64,000 bases of DNA. It comes from DAOUEX01 sp034430235 (GTDB lineage Bacteria > Chloroflexota > Anaerolineae > UBA2200). Positions 31,725-40,672 of the stretch are shown in pieces. The notes under the pieces are model-generated. The model saw only the letters and a program-made list of their open reading frames with translations, did no database searches and was not told where the DNA came from. The translations under genes and the position numbers were made by a program. Each line of letters starts with the position of its first letter. The stretch's first letter is position 1. The DNA lies in NCBI GenBank assembly GCA_964478075.1, contig CAYZGO010000003.1, positions 62,001 to 126,000 of the forward strand, written 5' to 3'.

Positions 31725-34706
31725 CTAGTAGCCCAGCACCTTGGTCAGGTCAACGATGCCTCTCGGCAGTGCAGCAATACGCTGCAGCAGGGCCAGCCGA
31801 TTCTCACGCACAGCTTGCTCCTCAACCATAACGAACACCTGGTCGAAGAAGGTGTCTATCGGCTGCGTGAGCGGGCGCAGCACGGCCATCAGCCCGTCTA
31901 CATCATTGATCGAAGCACGCTGTTTCTGCGCTCCGAGCATTGCACGATATAGTTCACGCTCTGCTGACTCGGTGAGCATCTCGGGATGCAGCGGAAACTC
32001 GGTCGGATACTCGCGCACGATGCGTGAGGGCCTGCTATAGGTGGTGAGCAGAACAGCGAACTCGGGGCGCTCGACCCAGTCGCTGAGACTGCGCACCATC
32101 TCTAGGGACTGATACGGATTGTCGGCACGTTCCGCAAGTGTCGCATCCACCAGGTCGTAACGGTAGCCGAGATCAAGCAGCCAACCTCGCAGCCTTTGCA
32201 CAACAAAGTCGTGCACAGTGCCAAGTTCGTCCTCTGACACCTCTAGTGGCAGCAATGCAGCCGCCGCACGAAACGCCTCGCTGAGCGAAAGAGAGATCCC
32301 CCTCTCCGATAGAATCTGCACCAGTCCCAACGCTGCGCGACGGAGCCCATAGGGATCAGCAGAGCCCGTCGGCGAAAGGCCAACAGCGAACAGCCCCACG
32401 AGGCTGTCTATGCGATCTGCCAGTCCGACCAGCAGGCCCGGGACCGTTTGCGGCAGATCATCACCAGCACTGCGCGGCAGGTAGTGCTCGTAGATAGCCT
32501 GGGCCACCTCGGGCTCCTCGCCCGACAGCAGAGCGTACTGCGAGCCCATTACTCCCTGCAAAGAAGTCAGTTCAACGACCATCTGCGTGGCCAGATCAGC
32601 CTTGCACAGATGAGCCGCGCGGACGGCCACTTGCCGTTCCGCGTCGGTAGCTCCTGCCAGTTGAGCGAGGCTGGACACGAGCTTCTCAAGGCGCGTCACT
32701 TTGTCCAGCACAGAGCCCAGCCGGTCCTGGAAAGTCAGCGTATCTAGACGTGGGAGAAAATCCTCCAGCTTTCTACCGGTGTCAGCTTTGTAGAAGAAAG
32801 CCGCATCGGAGTAGCGTGCGCGGAGTACTTCCTCGTTGCCGCGCCGTATCACGTCCAGGTTCTCAAAAGGCCCATTCGCCACAGCCACAAAGTATGGCAG
32901 CAGCTGGCCGTCCTTCATCACAGGGAAGTAGCGCTGATGCTTCTTCATCACGGCGACGAGCACTTCCTGGGGCAGTTCCAAGTACTGCTCATCAAATTCC
33001 CCCAGCAAGGCAGTCGGCCACTCAACCAGGTGCGTCACTTCTCGTAAGAGCGGGGGATCATCAGGGATGCGGCCACTAACGCTCGCAGCCAGCTTGGCCG
33101 ACTGTGATGCAATGCTATCCTGCCGTGCCTCGGCGTCCACCACAATGGACTGAGCCTTCATAGCCTCAAAGTACGCATCGGCGTCAGACAACTTGATGTC
33201 TGGCGAGCCCCGTGGACGCAGGCCGCGAGTGATGCGGCCGCTCTGCACGCCAGCGAATTCGAAGGGAATCACCTGGTCACCCAGCAGAGCCACGATCCAG
33301 CGAATGGGGCGCGAGAAGGCCACCCCGCTCCGATTCCAGCGCATGCTCTTGGTGAACTTGAGCAAAGCAATGAGCCTCGGCAGTATGTCTGCCAAGACTT
33401 CCGCGGCGGAACGACCGCGCTCTGTCTTCATGGCTACAACATAGTTCTTGCCCTCGTACTCACGCGTTTGCAGGTCCTCAACACTCACGCCTTGAGCCTT
33501 GGCGAACCCAAATGCGGCCTTGGTCGGCTGACCCTGCTTAGCGAAGGCAGCTTCTGCAGGCGGCCCCTTTGTCAACCGCTCCTCGTCTGCTTGCGCCGGA
33601 GAAAGCCGGCGCACACAGACCGTCAGACGGCGAGGTGTGCCAAGCACCCGAACGTCCTCGAAACTCAGCCTGGCGTCAGTGAGCATTTGCGGAGTCTTGT
33701 CGCGCAACTGCTGCATAGCAAAGTCCAAATCAGCTGCAGGCAACTCCTCAGTGCCAATTTCCAGCAGCAAACTGGCAGGTTTCCGCGGGAATCGGGAAGG
33801 ATCAACAGGGGCCAACGGACGGGCCTGTGCATTGGCCGCCTTCTTCAACAGTGGAAAGCCCATCTTCTTACGCTGCGCCAGGTAACCTGTAGCCACTTCA
33901 CGCGAGAGGTCACGCATCCGCGCAAAGTAGCGGGCACGCTCGGTAACACCAATGGCCCCACGTGCGTCCAGGACATTGAAGGTATGGGAACACTTGAGCA
34001 CATAGTCGTGCGCAGGAATAATCAGGACGGCTCCCAGCGCGTTCTTAGCCTCAGCCTCAAACAGGTCGTACAGTTGCATCAGCCGCTCTACACTGGCTGT
34101 CTCAAAGTTGTAGTTACAGTGCTCTACCTCCGATCGCAGCAGCACATCGCCATAAGTGATGCCAGCCCCCCAGCCCATATGCACAAAGTCACGCACTCCC
34201 TGCAGCACCATCACGATGCGCTCAAGGCCATACGTGATCTCGACTGAAACCGGATCCAGGTCAAAGCCACCCGCCTGCTGGAAATACGTATACTGGGTGA
34301 TCTCTTGACCATCCATCCATACTTCCCAGCCGAGGCCCCAGGCACCCAGAGCCGGTGCCTCCCAATTGTCCTCGACCAGACGGATATCGTGCTCCCGCGG
34401 GTTTATGCCCAGAGCCTCAAGGCTCTCCAGATAGATTTCCAGTGGATTGCCGGGGTCAGGTTTAAGAATTACCTGATACTGATAGAACTGCTGCCAGCGG
34501 TTGGGATTCTCCCCGTAGCGACCATCTTGTGGACGAATAGTGAGCTCAACGTAGCCCACGTGCCAAGGCTCAGGGCCCAGCACGCGGAGAACCGTGGCAG
34601 GGTTCATCGTGCCGGCGCCGACCTGCACATTATAGGGCTGCCAGATGAGGCAGCCCTTCCCCGCCCAAAACCGATTCAGACGCATGATGACTTCTTGAAA
34701 GTCCAT
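31725..34706 (-). CDS. glyQS: Glycyl-tRNA synthetase, fused alpha and beta subunits
   Basis: This 993-residue protein charges tRNA-Gly. Residues 1 to about 290 are the alpha subunit (MDFQEVIMRLNRFWAGKGC, then NWEAPALGAWGLGWEVW and FDLDPVSVEITYGLERI), which carries the catalytic class II core. After a short linker (about ARPLAPVDPSRFPRKPA) the beta subunit begins with LLLEIGTEELPAADLDFAM and continues through the HD-like region (RYFPVMKDGQLLPYFVAVAN) to a C-terminal anticodon-binding part. Most bacteria with the alpha2beta2 enzyme encode the two separately; single-chain versions are known in some phyla. Transcribed leftwards, about 100 bases before ppdK. Confidence 0.96.
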   Translation of the reverse strand: MDFQEVIMRLNRFWAGKGCLIWQPYNVQVGAGTMNPATVLRVLGPEPWHVGYVELTIRPQDGRYGENPNRWQQFYQYQVILKPDPGNPLEIYLESLEALGINPREHDIRLVEDNWEAPALGAWGLGWEVWMDGQEITQYTYFQQAGGFDLDPVSVEITYGLERIVMVLQGVRDFVHMGWGAGITYGDVLLRSEVEHCNYNFETASVERLMQLYDLFEAEAKNALGAVLIIPAHDYVLKCSHTFNVLDARGAIGVTERARYFARMRDLSREVATGYLAQRKKMGFPLLKKAANAQARPLAPVDPSRFPRKPASLLLEIGTEELPAADLDFAMQQLRDKTPQMLTDARLSFEDVRVLGTPRRLTVCVRRLSPAQADEERLTKGPPAEAAFAKQGQPTKAAFGFAKAQGVSVEDLQTREYEGKNYVVAMKTERGRSAAEVLADILPRLIALLKFTKSMRWNRSGVAFSRPIRWIVALLGDQVIPFEFAGVQSGRITRGLRPRGSPDIKLSDADAYFEAMKAQSIVVDAEARQDSIASQSAKLAASVSGRIPDDPPLLREVTHLVEWPTALLGEFDEQYLELPQEVLVAVMKKHQRYFPVMKDGQLLPYFVAVANGPFENLDVIRRGNEEVLRARYSDAAFFYKADTGRKLEDFLPRLDTLTFQDRLGSVLDKVTRLEKLVSSLAQLAGATDAERQVAVRAAHLCKADLATQMVVELTSLQGVMGSQYALLSGEEPEVAQAIYEHYLPRSAGDDLPQTVPGLLVGLADRIDSLVGLFAVGLSPTGSADPYGLRRAALGLVQILSERGISLSLSEAFRAAAALLPLEVSEDELGTVHDFVVQRLRGWLLDLGYRYDLVDATLAERADNPYQSLEMVRSLSDWVERPEFAVLLTTYSRPSRIVREYPTEFPLHPEMLTESAERELYRAMLGAQKQRASINDVDGLMAVLRPLTQPIDTFFDQVFVMVEEQAVRENRLALLQRIAALPRGIVDLTKVLGY

Positions 34707-34784
34707 CTACACTCCTAAGGGCGTTCTGGCAATGACTTTACCCATTTTGGGCGCAAATGTCAAACCATGCTTCTGCTGCGCCTT

Positions 34785-34813
34785 TTGCCAGACCAGTGCA
34801 GACTGACTATAAT
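34785..34813 (+). promoter_or_regulatory. Sigma70-type promoter of the dipeptidase gene
   Basis: TTGCCA (34785-34790) and TATAAT (34808-34813) have a 17-bp spacer, about 62 bases before the GTG at 34876. Confidence 0.8.
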
Positions 34814-34875
34814 CACATCTTGCGTATCTTCGTCAGCAGAATGTGCGTTCATCAGCTCTTTTGTGGAGGATTCTA

Positions 34876-35853
34876 GTGGAGGCTATAGCGCTGCATCGGG
34901 ATAGCATCATTTTCGACGGACATTGTGATACCCTGCTCGCTGTCTTAGAAGGGAAGCGCAAACTAGGTGAGCGTTCCCCGGAAGGGCACATTGACTTGCC
35001 GCGCTTACGCGAAGGCGGCGTGACTGCTCAGGTTTTTGCCATCTTTATCCAAGACAGGTACCTGCCAGCGGGGGCAGCCAGGCAGACGCTGCGTGTACTG
35101 GACACTCTCTATTGTGAACTTGAGGAAAACGCGGACTCTTTCGTGCTAGCTACGAGGGCTGAAGATATTGAAGGGGCCAAGAGGGCCGGCAAAGTAGCAG
35201 CTGTGGTGGGCATTGAAGGAGCCGAGTCCCTCGAGGGTGACCTGGCACTGCTGCGCATGTTCTACCGTCTGGGGTTACGCTTGCTTACTGTGGCCTGGAG
35301 CCGGCGCAACCAGGCTGCAGATGGCGTCTACGAGTCACGTACTGGTGGCGGCCTCACCAACTTTGGTCTGCAGTTGGTGGAGCAGTGCAACAAACTGGGT
35401 GTCATACTGGATGTTTCTCACCTGTCCCCTGCTGGCGTGAAAGACGTCTTGGAGACGAGCTCTCAGCCAGTCATCGCCTCCCACAGCAATGTACACGCTC
35501 TATGTCCAACCCCCCGTAACCTGACCGATGAACAGTTGATTGCCCTGGCGGAGAAAGGCGGTGTGGTAGGTGTCACCTTTGTGCCTTCCTTCATCACAGA
35601 GGAAGGAAAAGAGGCCAGTCTGGAAAAGTTGCTCGATCACATTGATCACATCGTGCGCGTGGCCGGCATTGACCACGTGGGCTTGGGCTCCGATTTCGAT
35701 GGTTTCGGTTCGCCTCCACCCGCGGGGTTGGAAGATGCCACCCGCCTGCCAGGGATCACAGTTGGGCTCGTCGAACGGGGTTATTCAGAGTCCGAGGTAC
35801 GCAGAATACTTGGTGGCAACTTTCTGCGCGTGTTTCGTCAGGTAGTTGGGTGA
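34876..35853 (+). CDS. Membrane-dipeptidase-family (M19) zinc peptidase
   Basis: The GTG at 34876 is chosen because GGAGG lies six bases upstream, giving 325 residues; an earlier start would add 11 unlikely residues. M19 motifs: IIFDGHCDTLL (first His/Asp ligands), VVGIEGAESLEGD (bridging Glu), VILDVSHLSP (His), VIASHSNVHAL (His) and HVGLGSDFDGF (Asp). These enzymes hydrolyse dipeptides, including some beta-lactams and D-amino-acid peptides. No signal peptide is seen, so it is probably cytosolic. It has its own promoter, and the DUF3048 lipoprotein gene follows with a separate -10 element. Confidence 0.93.
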   Translation: MEAIALHRDSIIFDGHCDTLLAVLEGKRKLGERSPEGHIDLPRLREGGVTAQVFAIFIQDRYLPAGAARQTLRVLDTLYCELEENADSFVLATRAEDIEGAKRAGKVAAVVGIEGAESLEGDLALLRMFYRLGLRLLTVAWSRRNQAADGVYESRTGGGLTNFGLQLVEQCNKLGVILDVSHLSPAGVKDVLETSSQPVIASHSNVHALCPTPRNLTDEQLIALAEKGGVVGVTFVPSFITEEGKEASLEKLLDHIDHIVRVAGIDHVGLGSDFDGFGSPPPAGLEDATRLPGITVGLVERGYSESEVRRILGGNFLRVFRQVVG

Positions 35854-35889
35854 CGATGCTTCCCGTTTTTTCCTAGCACTCGATTGTGC

Positions 35890-35895
35890 TATAAT
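35890..35895 (+). promoter_or_regulatory. Extended -10 promoter element of the DUF3048 lipoprotein gene
   Basis: TGCTATAAT (TGn plus TATAAT) is a perfect extended -10; the -35 region is only T-rich. The start codon lies about 40 bases downstream. Confidence 0.6.
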
Positions 35896-35933
35896 GTCGC
35901 GCAACTCACAGTATGGAGGCCCATAGGCTTACT

Positions 35934-37091
35934 ATGAAGACAACCAACGACAGTATCAGGGCTCGCTCTCCGCGTTTTGTGGCCATGACACTACTAGCGG
36001 TAGTGAGTACCGTCCTTCTGGCAGCTTGTAGCTCCAGTTCTAGCCCCACGAGCATCCCGCCCACGCGAATGCCCAAGCCCACTTTCACCACTGTGGTAGA
36101 CACGCCCACTCCGGCTCCTTCGCCCACTCCGGTACCCTCACCCACTCCGACTATCAATCCGTACTTCGATCCATTGACTGGCGAGGTAGTTCAGGATGTG
36201 GCGGTGCTTCAACGGCGGCCACTCCTGGTACGCATTGGCAATGATCCCGAGGTTCGTCCACAGTCGGGGCTCTCGCAGGCGGATATCGTACTCGAAGAGA
36301 TCGTGGAGCGCTGGGTGACACGTCTCACCGCAGTCGTCTGGAGCAAAGACCCTGAGGAGTTGAGGCCGATCCGCAGCGCACGGTTACTTACCATCGAACT
36401 TGGCTACATGTTCGACGGAGTTCTCGTCCATTCCGGTGCTAACGACCAAGTCCGCTGGTTCATCTCACAGTCCACGCTCGTCGATCTGGACTCGTACTTC
36501 CACCCGGCCCCTTACTATCGGATTGAGCCGGAGGGGGCGTGGAAGGACTACCCGTGGATGGGGCGAGATGCCACAAGCGCAAAAAGGGTGCGTGACTACC
36601 TTGCAAGGACTGGGAAGGAGAAAGCAGTAAGCTTGGCAGGCTTTACCTTCTCTGGGGAGGGCGATCCCACTCCCGATGGTGAGCCTGCTGCCTATGTCCA
36701 CATCCCTTATCCGGAGCGAGCTCTCGTTGAATACCGCTATGACCTAGAGAATCGCGTCTACAAGCGCTTTGTGCAAGGCGAACCACACACTGATGCTCTC
36801 GACGATCAACAGCTTGCCGCTGCCAACGTGATTGTGCATTACACAAAGCACGAGGAGACAGATGTTGTAGATGTGCGGGGGGTTCCCACGCTTAACATCA
36901 TCTTCACAGGTGAAGGGCGCGCGCGCATCTTCCGCGACGGGGTGATGATCGAAGCCAAATGGATCAGGCTGAACCCCCAGGATTTCTGCGAGTACATGTA
37001 CCTGGATGGCTCACCTGTTCCACTGCGGCCTGGTCAAACGTGGATAGAAGTCGTCCCCACGGACTATCAAGTCACTTACGAGGCTGAGTGA
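35934..37091 (+). CDS. DUF3048 (YerB-like) lipoprotein
   Basis: About 385 residues. The N-terminal signal ends in the lipobox LLAAC, so the protein is lipid-anchored on the outer face of the membrane. A Ser/Thr/Pro linker (PTPAPSPTPVPSPTPT) leads to the DUF3048 region: RRPLLVRIGNDPEVRPQSGLSQADIVLEE, quoted here as its family-typical opening, then SARLLTIELGYMFDGVLVHSGA and a C-terminal subdomain ending PGQTWIEVVP. The ATG at 35934 is preferred; 35913 would add seven residues ahead of the signal. Molecular role of the family is not established. A clear terminator follows at 37132-37170. Confidence 0.88.
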   Translation: MKTTNDSIRARSPRFVAMTLLAVVSTVLLAACSSSSSPTSIPPTRMPKPTFTTVVDTPTPAPSPTPVPSPTPTINPYFDPLTGEVVQDVAVLQRRPLLVRIGNDPEVRPQSGLSQADIVLEEIVERWVTRLTAVVWSKDPEELRPIRSARLLTIELGYMFDGVLVHSGANDQVRWFISQSTLVDLDSYFHPAPYYRIEPEGAWKDYPWMGRDATSAKRVRDYLARTGKEKAVSLAGFTFSGEGDPTPDGEPAAYVHIPYPERALVEYRYDLENRVYKRFVQGEPHTDALDDQQLAAANVIVHYTKHEETDVVDVRGVPTLNIIFTGEGRARIFRDGVMIEAKWIRLNPQDFCEYMYLDGSPVPLRPGQTWIEVVPTDYQVTYEAE

Positions 37092-37131
37092 GAACGTGTA
37101 GATTTCATGCAGCACTCGATAAGAGAAGCAC

Positions 37132-37170
37132 AAGAGGTCCGCCAAGATAGCAATGCGGACCTCTTTCTTT
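37132..37170 (+). terminator. Rho-independent terminator after the DUF3048 gene
   Basis: The stem AAGAGGTCCGC/GCGGACCTCTT with a 12-base loop is followed by TCTTTG, 40 bases past the stop codon. Confidence 0.85.
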
Positions 37171-37525
37171 GACGCCAGAACCCCCCGCAGCATGCTCATT
37201 GATCGTGGCCGGGGTTGAGAATGCAATGCTTGGGCAGAGGGTCAATGTCAATGATGCCCACAGGAGGAGTGATTTCACCTGACACCAGGTTGCCGCGAGC
37301 AGTGACAAAGACGGCATGTATCTCAGGCAACGTGGCATCGAAGCCTTCTTCAGCCCTCCCTGCACCAATGCACAAGCCTGCCAACGGCGTGCGGCTAAGT
37401 CCCAAAACCTGGTTCCCTCGCAGAGTTTCACTACGGCAAGTTGCACTACGCTAAGATTTCGACCACAAGAATTGGTCACTCCCTGCTTGGAGCCTGTTCA
37501 TGAGCAGTGTGAACCAGTATGCGAT
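37171..37525. other. Region before the BMC operon; possible gene remnant on the minus strand
   Basis: A minus-strand frame (about 37196-37405) reads AVFVTARGNLVSGEITPPVG and ends ILNPGHDQ. It looks protein-like, but it is short, has no good start, and its upstream continuation changes frame near 37400. It could be the tail of a decayed gene. No family was identified. Confidence 0.3.
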
Positions 37526-37553
37526 TTGACTTTGGACACATTTGGTGTATAAT
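37526..37553 (+). promoter_or_regulatory. Promoter of the microcompartment operon
   Basis: TTGACT (37526-37531) and TATAAT (37548-37553) with a 16-bp spacer, 32 bases before the first start codon. No other clear promoter was seen inside the operon, so the BMC genes are probably one long transcript. Confidence 0.75.
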
Positions 37554-37584
37554 TGCGCCATAGTTTGTGCAGGGGCCACCCCAA

Positions 37585-38352
37585 ATGCAAGAGGACGAGA
37601 TTAGGAAGTTGGTGCGCAAGGCGGTGCAGAAAGCTCTAGGGCTCGAGAATGACTCGTCTGTCCCGGTCACTCGAGGCCATGTACTTACTGGACGTAAGCT
37701 GATCAGTGAGGCTGACCTGCAAAATGCCGCTATTGGCAGCGAGGTTGTTGTCCCTGCCAATGCCCTGATCACCCCCCTGGCTCGCGACTTGATACGCGAA
37801 CGGCACCTGCGCCCAATCCAGGAGGAACAGCCTGCCCTTGCTCCATCCTCATCGGTTGTACCGGCTCCCCGTTCCACCCAGGCAGATGCCAGCCCTGACA
37901 GAACAGTGGCCCTGGGAGCAGACCACGGCGGTTTCGCCTTGAAGGAGGAGCTCAAGAACTACCTGCAGGAGCTCGGATACGCAGTCCTGGATTGCGGCAC
38001 TCACAGCACAGAGTCCGTTGACTATCCCGACTTTGCATACGCGGTGGCCAGGCTGGTGGCCGAAGGACGGGCAGCGTATGGCATCATGGTGGATGGAGCC
38101 GGCATTGGCTCGTGCATGGCCGCGAACAAAGTGCCAGGTATTCGCGCCGCCATGTGCTATGACCTGTCCACAGCGGCGAACAGCCGTGAGCACAATGATG
38201 CCAACGTATTGACTTTGGGGGGGCGCCTGATTGGCATTAGTTTGGCGCGGCAAATCGTCAAGACCTGGCTGACTACTACGTTTGGCGGGGGACGTCACGC
38301 CCGCCGTGTGGACAAAATCATGGCTATCGAGAAGCGCTATCTCAAAGAGTGA
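37585..38352 (+). CDS. BMC-targeted RpiB/LacAB-family sugar-phosphate isomerase
   Basis: 255 residues from ATG 37585. Residues 1-19 (MQEDEIRKLVRKAVQKALG) form an amphipathic helix typical of BMC encapsulation peptides. About 26-78 is a BMC-associated segment (ISEADLQNAAIGSEVVVPA, then LITPLARDLI). About 108-255 is the RpiB fold: LGADHGGFALKEELKNYL, VLDCGTHSTESVDYPDFA, SREHNDANVLTLGGR. The catalytic Cys of ribose-5-phosphate isomerase B (GxxxCGTGxG) is replaced by Asp170 in GIMVDGAGIGS, so its substrate or mechanism may differ. It would isomerise an aldose phosphate to the ketose form for the aldolases of the same locus. It is first gene of the operon. Confidence 0.9.
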   Translation: MQEDEIRKLVRKAVQKALGLENDSSVPVTRGHVLTGRKLISEADLQNAAIGSEVVVPANALITPLARDLIRERHLRPIQEEQPALAPSSSVVPAPRSTQADASPDRTVALGADHGGFALKEELKNYLQELGYAVLDCGTHSTESVDYPDFAYAVARLVAEGRAAYGIMVDGAGIGSCMAANKVPGIRAAMCYDLSTAANSREHNDANVLTLGGRLIGISLARQIVKTWLTTTFGGGRHARRVDKIMAIEKRYLKE

Positions 38353-38388
38353 AGCGGTGAACATACGGCCGCAAATGTTGAGGGCGAC

Positions 38389-39273
38389 ATGACTATGGTA
38401 ACTCCAAATGTCGAACTTTTGGTGGAGCAAATCACACGCGAGGTCGTTGCCTTGTTGCGTATGGAGCAGGATGACACTGTCTGCACTCTGGCTATTGGTG
38501 GCACGTGTTCAAGCTGCATGTTGTGCATTGACAAACGCCCTGACGTGGTGCAGCAATTCATAGATGCTGGGGCGACACGCCTGACTAGCGCCCCGGGCTT
38601 GCACCGCGTGCCGACTGGAATAGCTCAGTACATTGATCACACTCTGCTCAAACCAGATGCCACGCCTGAGCAGGTAGCCAAACTGTGTGCGGAGGCACGT
38701 GAGCACAGCTTTGCTGCCGTCTGCATTAATCCCTGCAACGTACGGCAGTCAGCCGAACTCTTGCGCGGTACGCCTGTGCACATCTGCAGCGTCATCGGCT
38801 TTCCGCTGGGGGCCACAATGGCGGAGGTGAAAGCCTATGAGGCCGAACACGCCATCTGGGACGGAGCGACCGAGGTAGACATGGTGCTCAACATTGGGGC
38901 GCTTAAAGGTAGGGACTATGCACTGGTGCAGCGCGACATTGAGGCAGTGGTACATGTTGCACACCGCAACCGTGCCCTGGCCAAGGTCATCATCGAGGCA
39001 GCCTTGTTAACCGATGATGAGAAGGTCAAGGCCTGTACCCTGGCCAAGGCAGCCCAAGCTGACTTTGTCAAGACATCTACTGGCTTTGGTCCAGGCGGTG
39101 CAACTCTGCATGACGTTGAGTTGATGCGTCGCACCGTAGGGCCTGACGTGGGAATCAAGGCGGCCGGTGGTATCCGTGATTATGAGACCGCAGAGAAAAT
39201 GATTGCTGCTGGTGCGACTCGCATTGGCGCTAGTGCAGGTGTCAAGATCGTGCAAGAGGCTGGGGAAAAGTAG
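38389..39273 (+). CDS. deoC: Deoxyribose-phosphate aldolase with N-terminal BMC targeting and CxxCxxC extension
   Basis: 294 residues. The core (about 80-294) cleaves 2-deoxyribose 5-phosphate to acetaldehyde and glyceraldehyde 3-phosphate. Schiff-base lysine in FVKTSTGFGPGG, second lysine in GIKAAGGIRDY, and Asp in EVDMVLNIG are all present. Ahead of it lie an amphipathic helix (NVELLVEQITREVVALLRME), a likely encapsulation peptide, and a cysteine cluster GGTCSSCMLC (CxxCxxC) with a short linker. Ordinary DeoC proteins are about 220-260 residues and lack this extension. The acetaldehyde would feed the CoA-acylating dehydrogenase two genes after the shell proteins. Start ATG has GAGGG just upstream. 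Confidence 0.93.
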   Translation: MTMVTPNVELLVEQITREVVALLRMEQDDTVCTLAIGGTCSSCMLCIDKRPDVVQQFIDAGATRLTSAPGLHRVPTGIAQYIDHTLLKPDATPEQVAKLCAEAREHSFAAVCINPCNVRQSAELLRGTPVHICSVIGFPLGATMAEVKAYEAEHAIWDGATEVDMVLNIGALKGRDYALVQRDIEAVVHVAHRNRALAKVIIEAALLTDDEKVKACTLAKAAQADFVKTSTGFGPGGATLHDVELMRRTVGPDVGIKAAGGIRDYETAEKMIAAGATRIGASAGVKIVQEAGEK

Positions 39274-39312
39274 GCAGGATGGAGTGCTATTCTACAGATA
39301 GGAGGTTCAGCA

Positions 39313-39948
39313 TTGGTAGACCTGCGTGGATATGTGTTTCTGGATGCATTGCAGCCGCAGATGGCGGCATTCATTGGCTCAACGGCGCGCGGTTTCCTGC
39401 CGTTGGTAGGCGACGCGTCCCTGTGGGTCGAGATATCGCCCGGCATTGAGATCAACCGCGTCACGGATATCGCAGTCAAGGCCACGAATGTTAGGCCCGC
39501 ACTGCAAGTGGTGGAGCGACTGTTTGGCCTGCTGGAGGTACACTCTCCGTCTCAAGCGGATGTGCGTGATGCCGGCCGGGCCATTCTGGAGGCGCTCGAG
39601 CTCAAACCAGAGGAGCGCTGGAAGCCTGAGGTAAAGTCCAGTCAGATCATTCGCCACGTGGATGACCACCACGCTCAGTTGGTGAATCGCAACCGACACG
39701 GCATGATGTTGATCCCTGGACAGACGCTGTACATCATGGAGTTGACCCCTGCGGCTTACGCGGCCCTGGCTGCAAACGAGGCTGAAAAAGCGGCGGAGAT
39801 CAACATCGTAGAAGTGCGGCCATATGGCACTTTTGGACGCGTCTATCTCGGTGGCAAAGAGAGGGACATCATGGCTGCCTACGGCGCGGCTGTGGCGGCC
39901 GTAGAGGGCATCACAGGCAAGACAATCAAAACCAAGAAGCGCGAATAA
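39313..39948 (+). CDS. BMC-T (tandem-domain) shell protein
   Basis: 211 residues with two BMC folds, so a trimer would form one hexagonal shell tile. Domain 1: LRGYVFLDALQPQMAAFIGS to about residue 100; domain 2: SSQIIRHVDDHHAQLVN through GRVYLGGKERDIMAAYGAA. The TTG at 39313 is chosen for GGAGG seven bases upstream. The sequence is diverged from PduB and EutL types, and no cofactor-binding Cys is seen. It lies between deoC and the BMC-H gene. Such double-domain tiles often have gated central pores for larger metabolites. Confidence 0.85.
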   Translation: MVDLRGYVFLDALQPQMAAFIGSTARGFLPLVGDASLWVEISPGIEINRVTDIAVKATNVRPALQVVERLFGLLEVHSPSQADVRDAGRAILEALELKPEERWKPEVKSSQIIRHVDDHHAQLVNRNRHGMMLIPGQTLYIMELTPAAYAALAANEAEKAAEINIVEVRPYGTFGRVYLGGKERDIMAAYGAAVAAVEGITGKTIKTKKRE

Positions 39949-39975
39949 CAGATTCATCAAGGAGGATACGCAACA

Positions 39976-40281
39976 ATGGCAGAAGCACTGGGTATGATCG
40001 AAACTAAAGGGTTCGCTGCTATGGTAGAGGCTTCAGACGCCATGGTAAAGGCGGCCAAAGTCGAATTGGTCAGCTATGAGAAGATCGGTGGCGGATATGT
40101 GACCGCCATTGTGCGTGGCGACGTTGCTGCCGTAAAAGCCGCTGTGGAAGCAGGTGTACGCGGTGCAGAAAAGGTCGGCGAGGTGGTTTCTACACACGTC
40201 ATCGCCCGCCCGCACGTCAACATTGATCTGGTTCTGCCCCTGGGTCGTACCGAGCAGGCCAGGCAGGAGATTGAGGGATAG
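39976..40281 (+). CDS. BMC-H hexameric shell protein (PduA/CsoS1/EutM type)
   Basis: 101 residues, a canonical single BMC domain: ALGMIETKGFAAMVEASDAM, pore loop EKIGGGYVTAIVRGD, AAVEAGVRGAEKVGEV. The pore triad is GGG where PduA has GSG. It should be the main facet tile of the shell, and it is the only BMC-H gene in the locus. Ribosome site AAGGAGG upstream. A short C-terminal tail (TEQARQEIEG) ends the protein. Confidence 0.96.
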   Translation: MAEALGMIETKGFAAMVEASDAMVKAAKVELVSYEKIGGGYVTAIVRGDVAAVKAAVEAGVRGAEKVGEVVSTHVIARPHVNIDLVLPLGRTEQARQEIEG

Positions 40282-40354
40282 TTGGAAAAGCCAGGGATCA
40301 GAAGCCGCCTGGTCCCCTGCTTTTCTTGATCCTCCTCTCCAGCTAGGAGGTGCG

Positions 40355-40672
40355 ATGCTTATTGGCAAAATCGTTGGCACCGTGGTCTCGAACCGCAAGG
40401 ACCCGAAGGTCGAAGGCTTCAAGTTCATGTTGGTCAAACAGGTGGACGTTGATCTTCAGGAGACCGGGGCCTACATTGTGGCTGCGGACGTGGTGGGCGC
40501 CGGTATCGGCGAGTACGTGCTCTACGCGACGGGCAGTGCTGCTCGCCAGACGGTTGAGACCGACAAGCGGCCCATTGATGGCGTCATCATGGCCATCGTT
40601 GACCAATGGGAAATCGGTGGTGTGCTCAAGTATCACAAATACCGCAAAGTTGATCAGGTTGAGGAGTCGTGA
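40355..40672 (+). CDS. BMC-P pentameric vertex protein (EutN/CcmL family), copy 1
   Basis: 105 residues: MLIGKIVGTVVSNRKDPKVE, then FMLVKQVDVDL and GIGEYVLYATGSAARQT, typical of EutN/CcmL pentamers that cap shell vertices. The ATG at 40355 has TAGGAGG four bases upstream. The stop overlaps the next gene's ATG by one base (TGATG), implying coupled translation. It is the first of three BMC-P genes. Confidence 0.95.
   Translation: MLIGKIVGTVVSNRKDPKVEGFKFMLVKQVDVDLQETGAYIVAADVVGAGIGEYVLYATGSAARQTVETDKRPIDGVIMAIVDQWEIGGVLKYHKYRKVDQVEES

Noticed and set aside
37196..37480. Small gene before the BMC operon
   Set aside because: Protein-like tail but no start, short, and frame changes upstream; reported only as a possible remnant.
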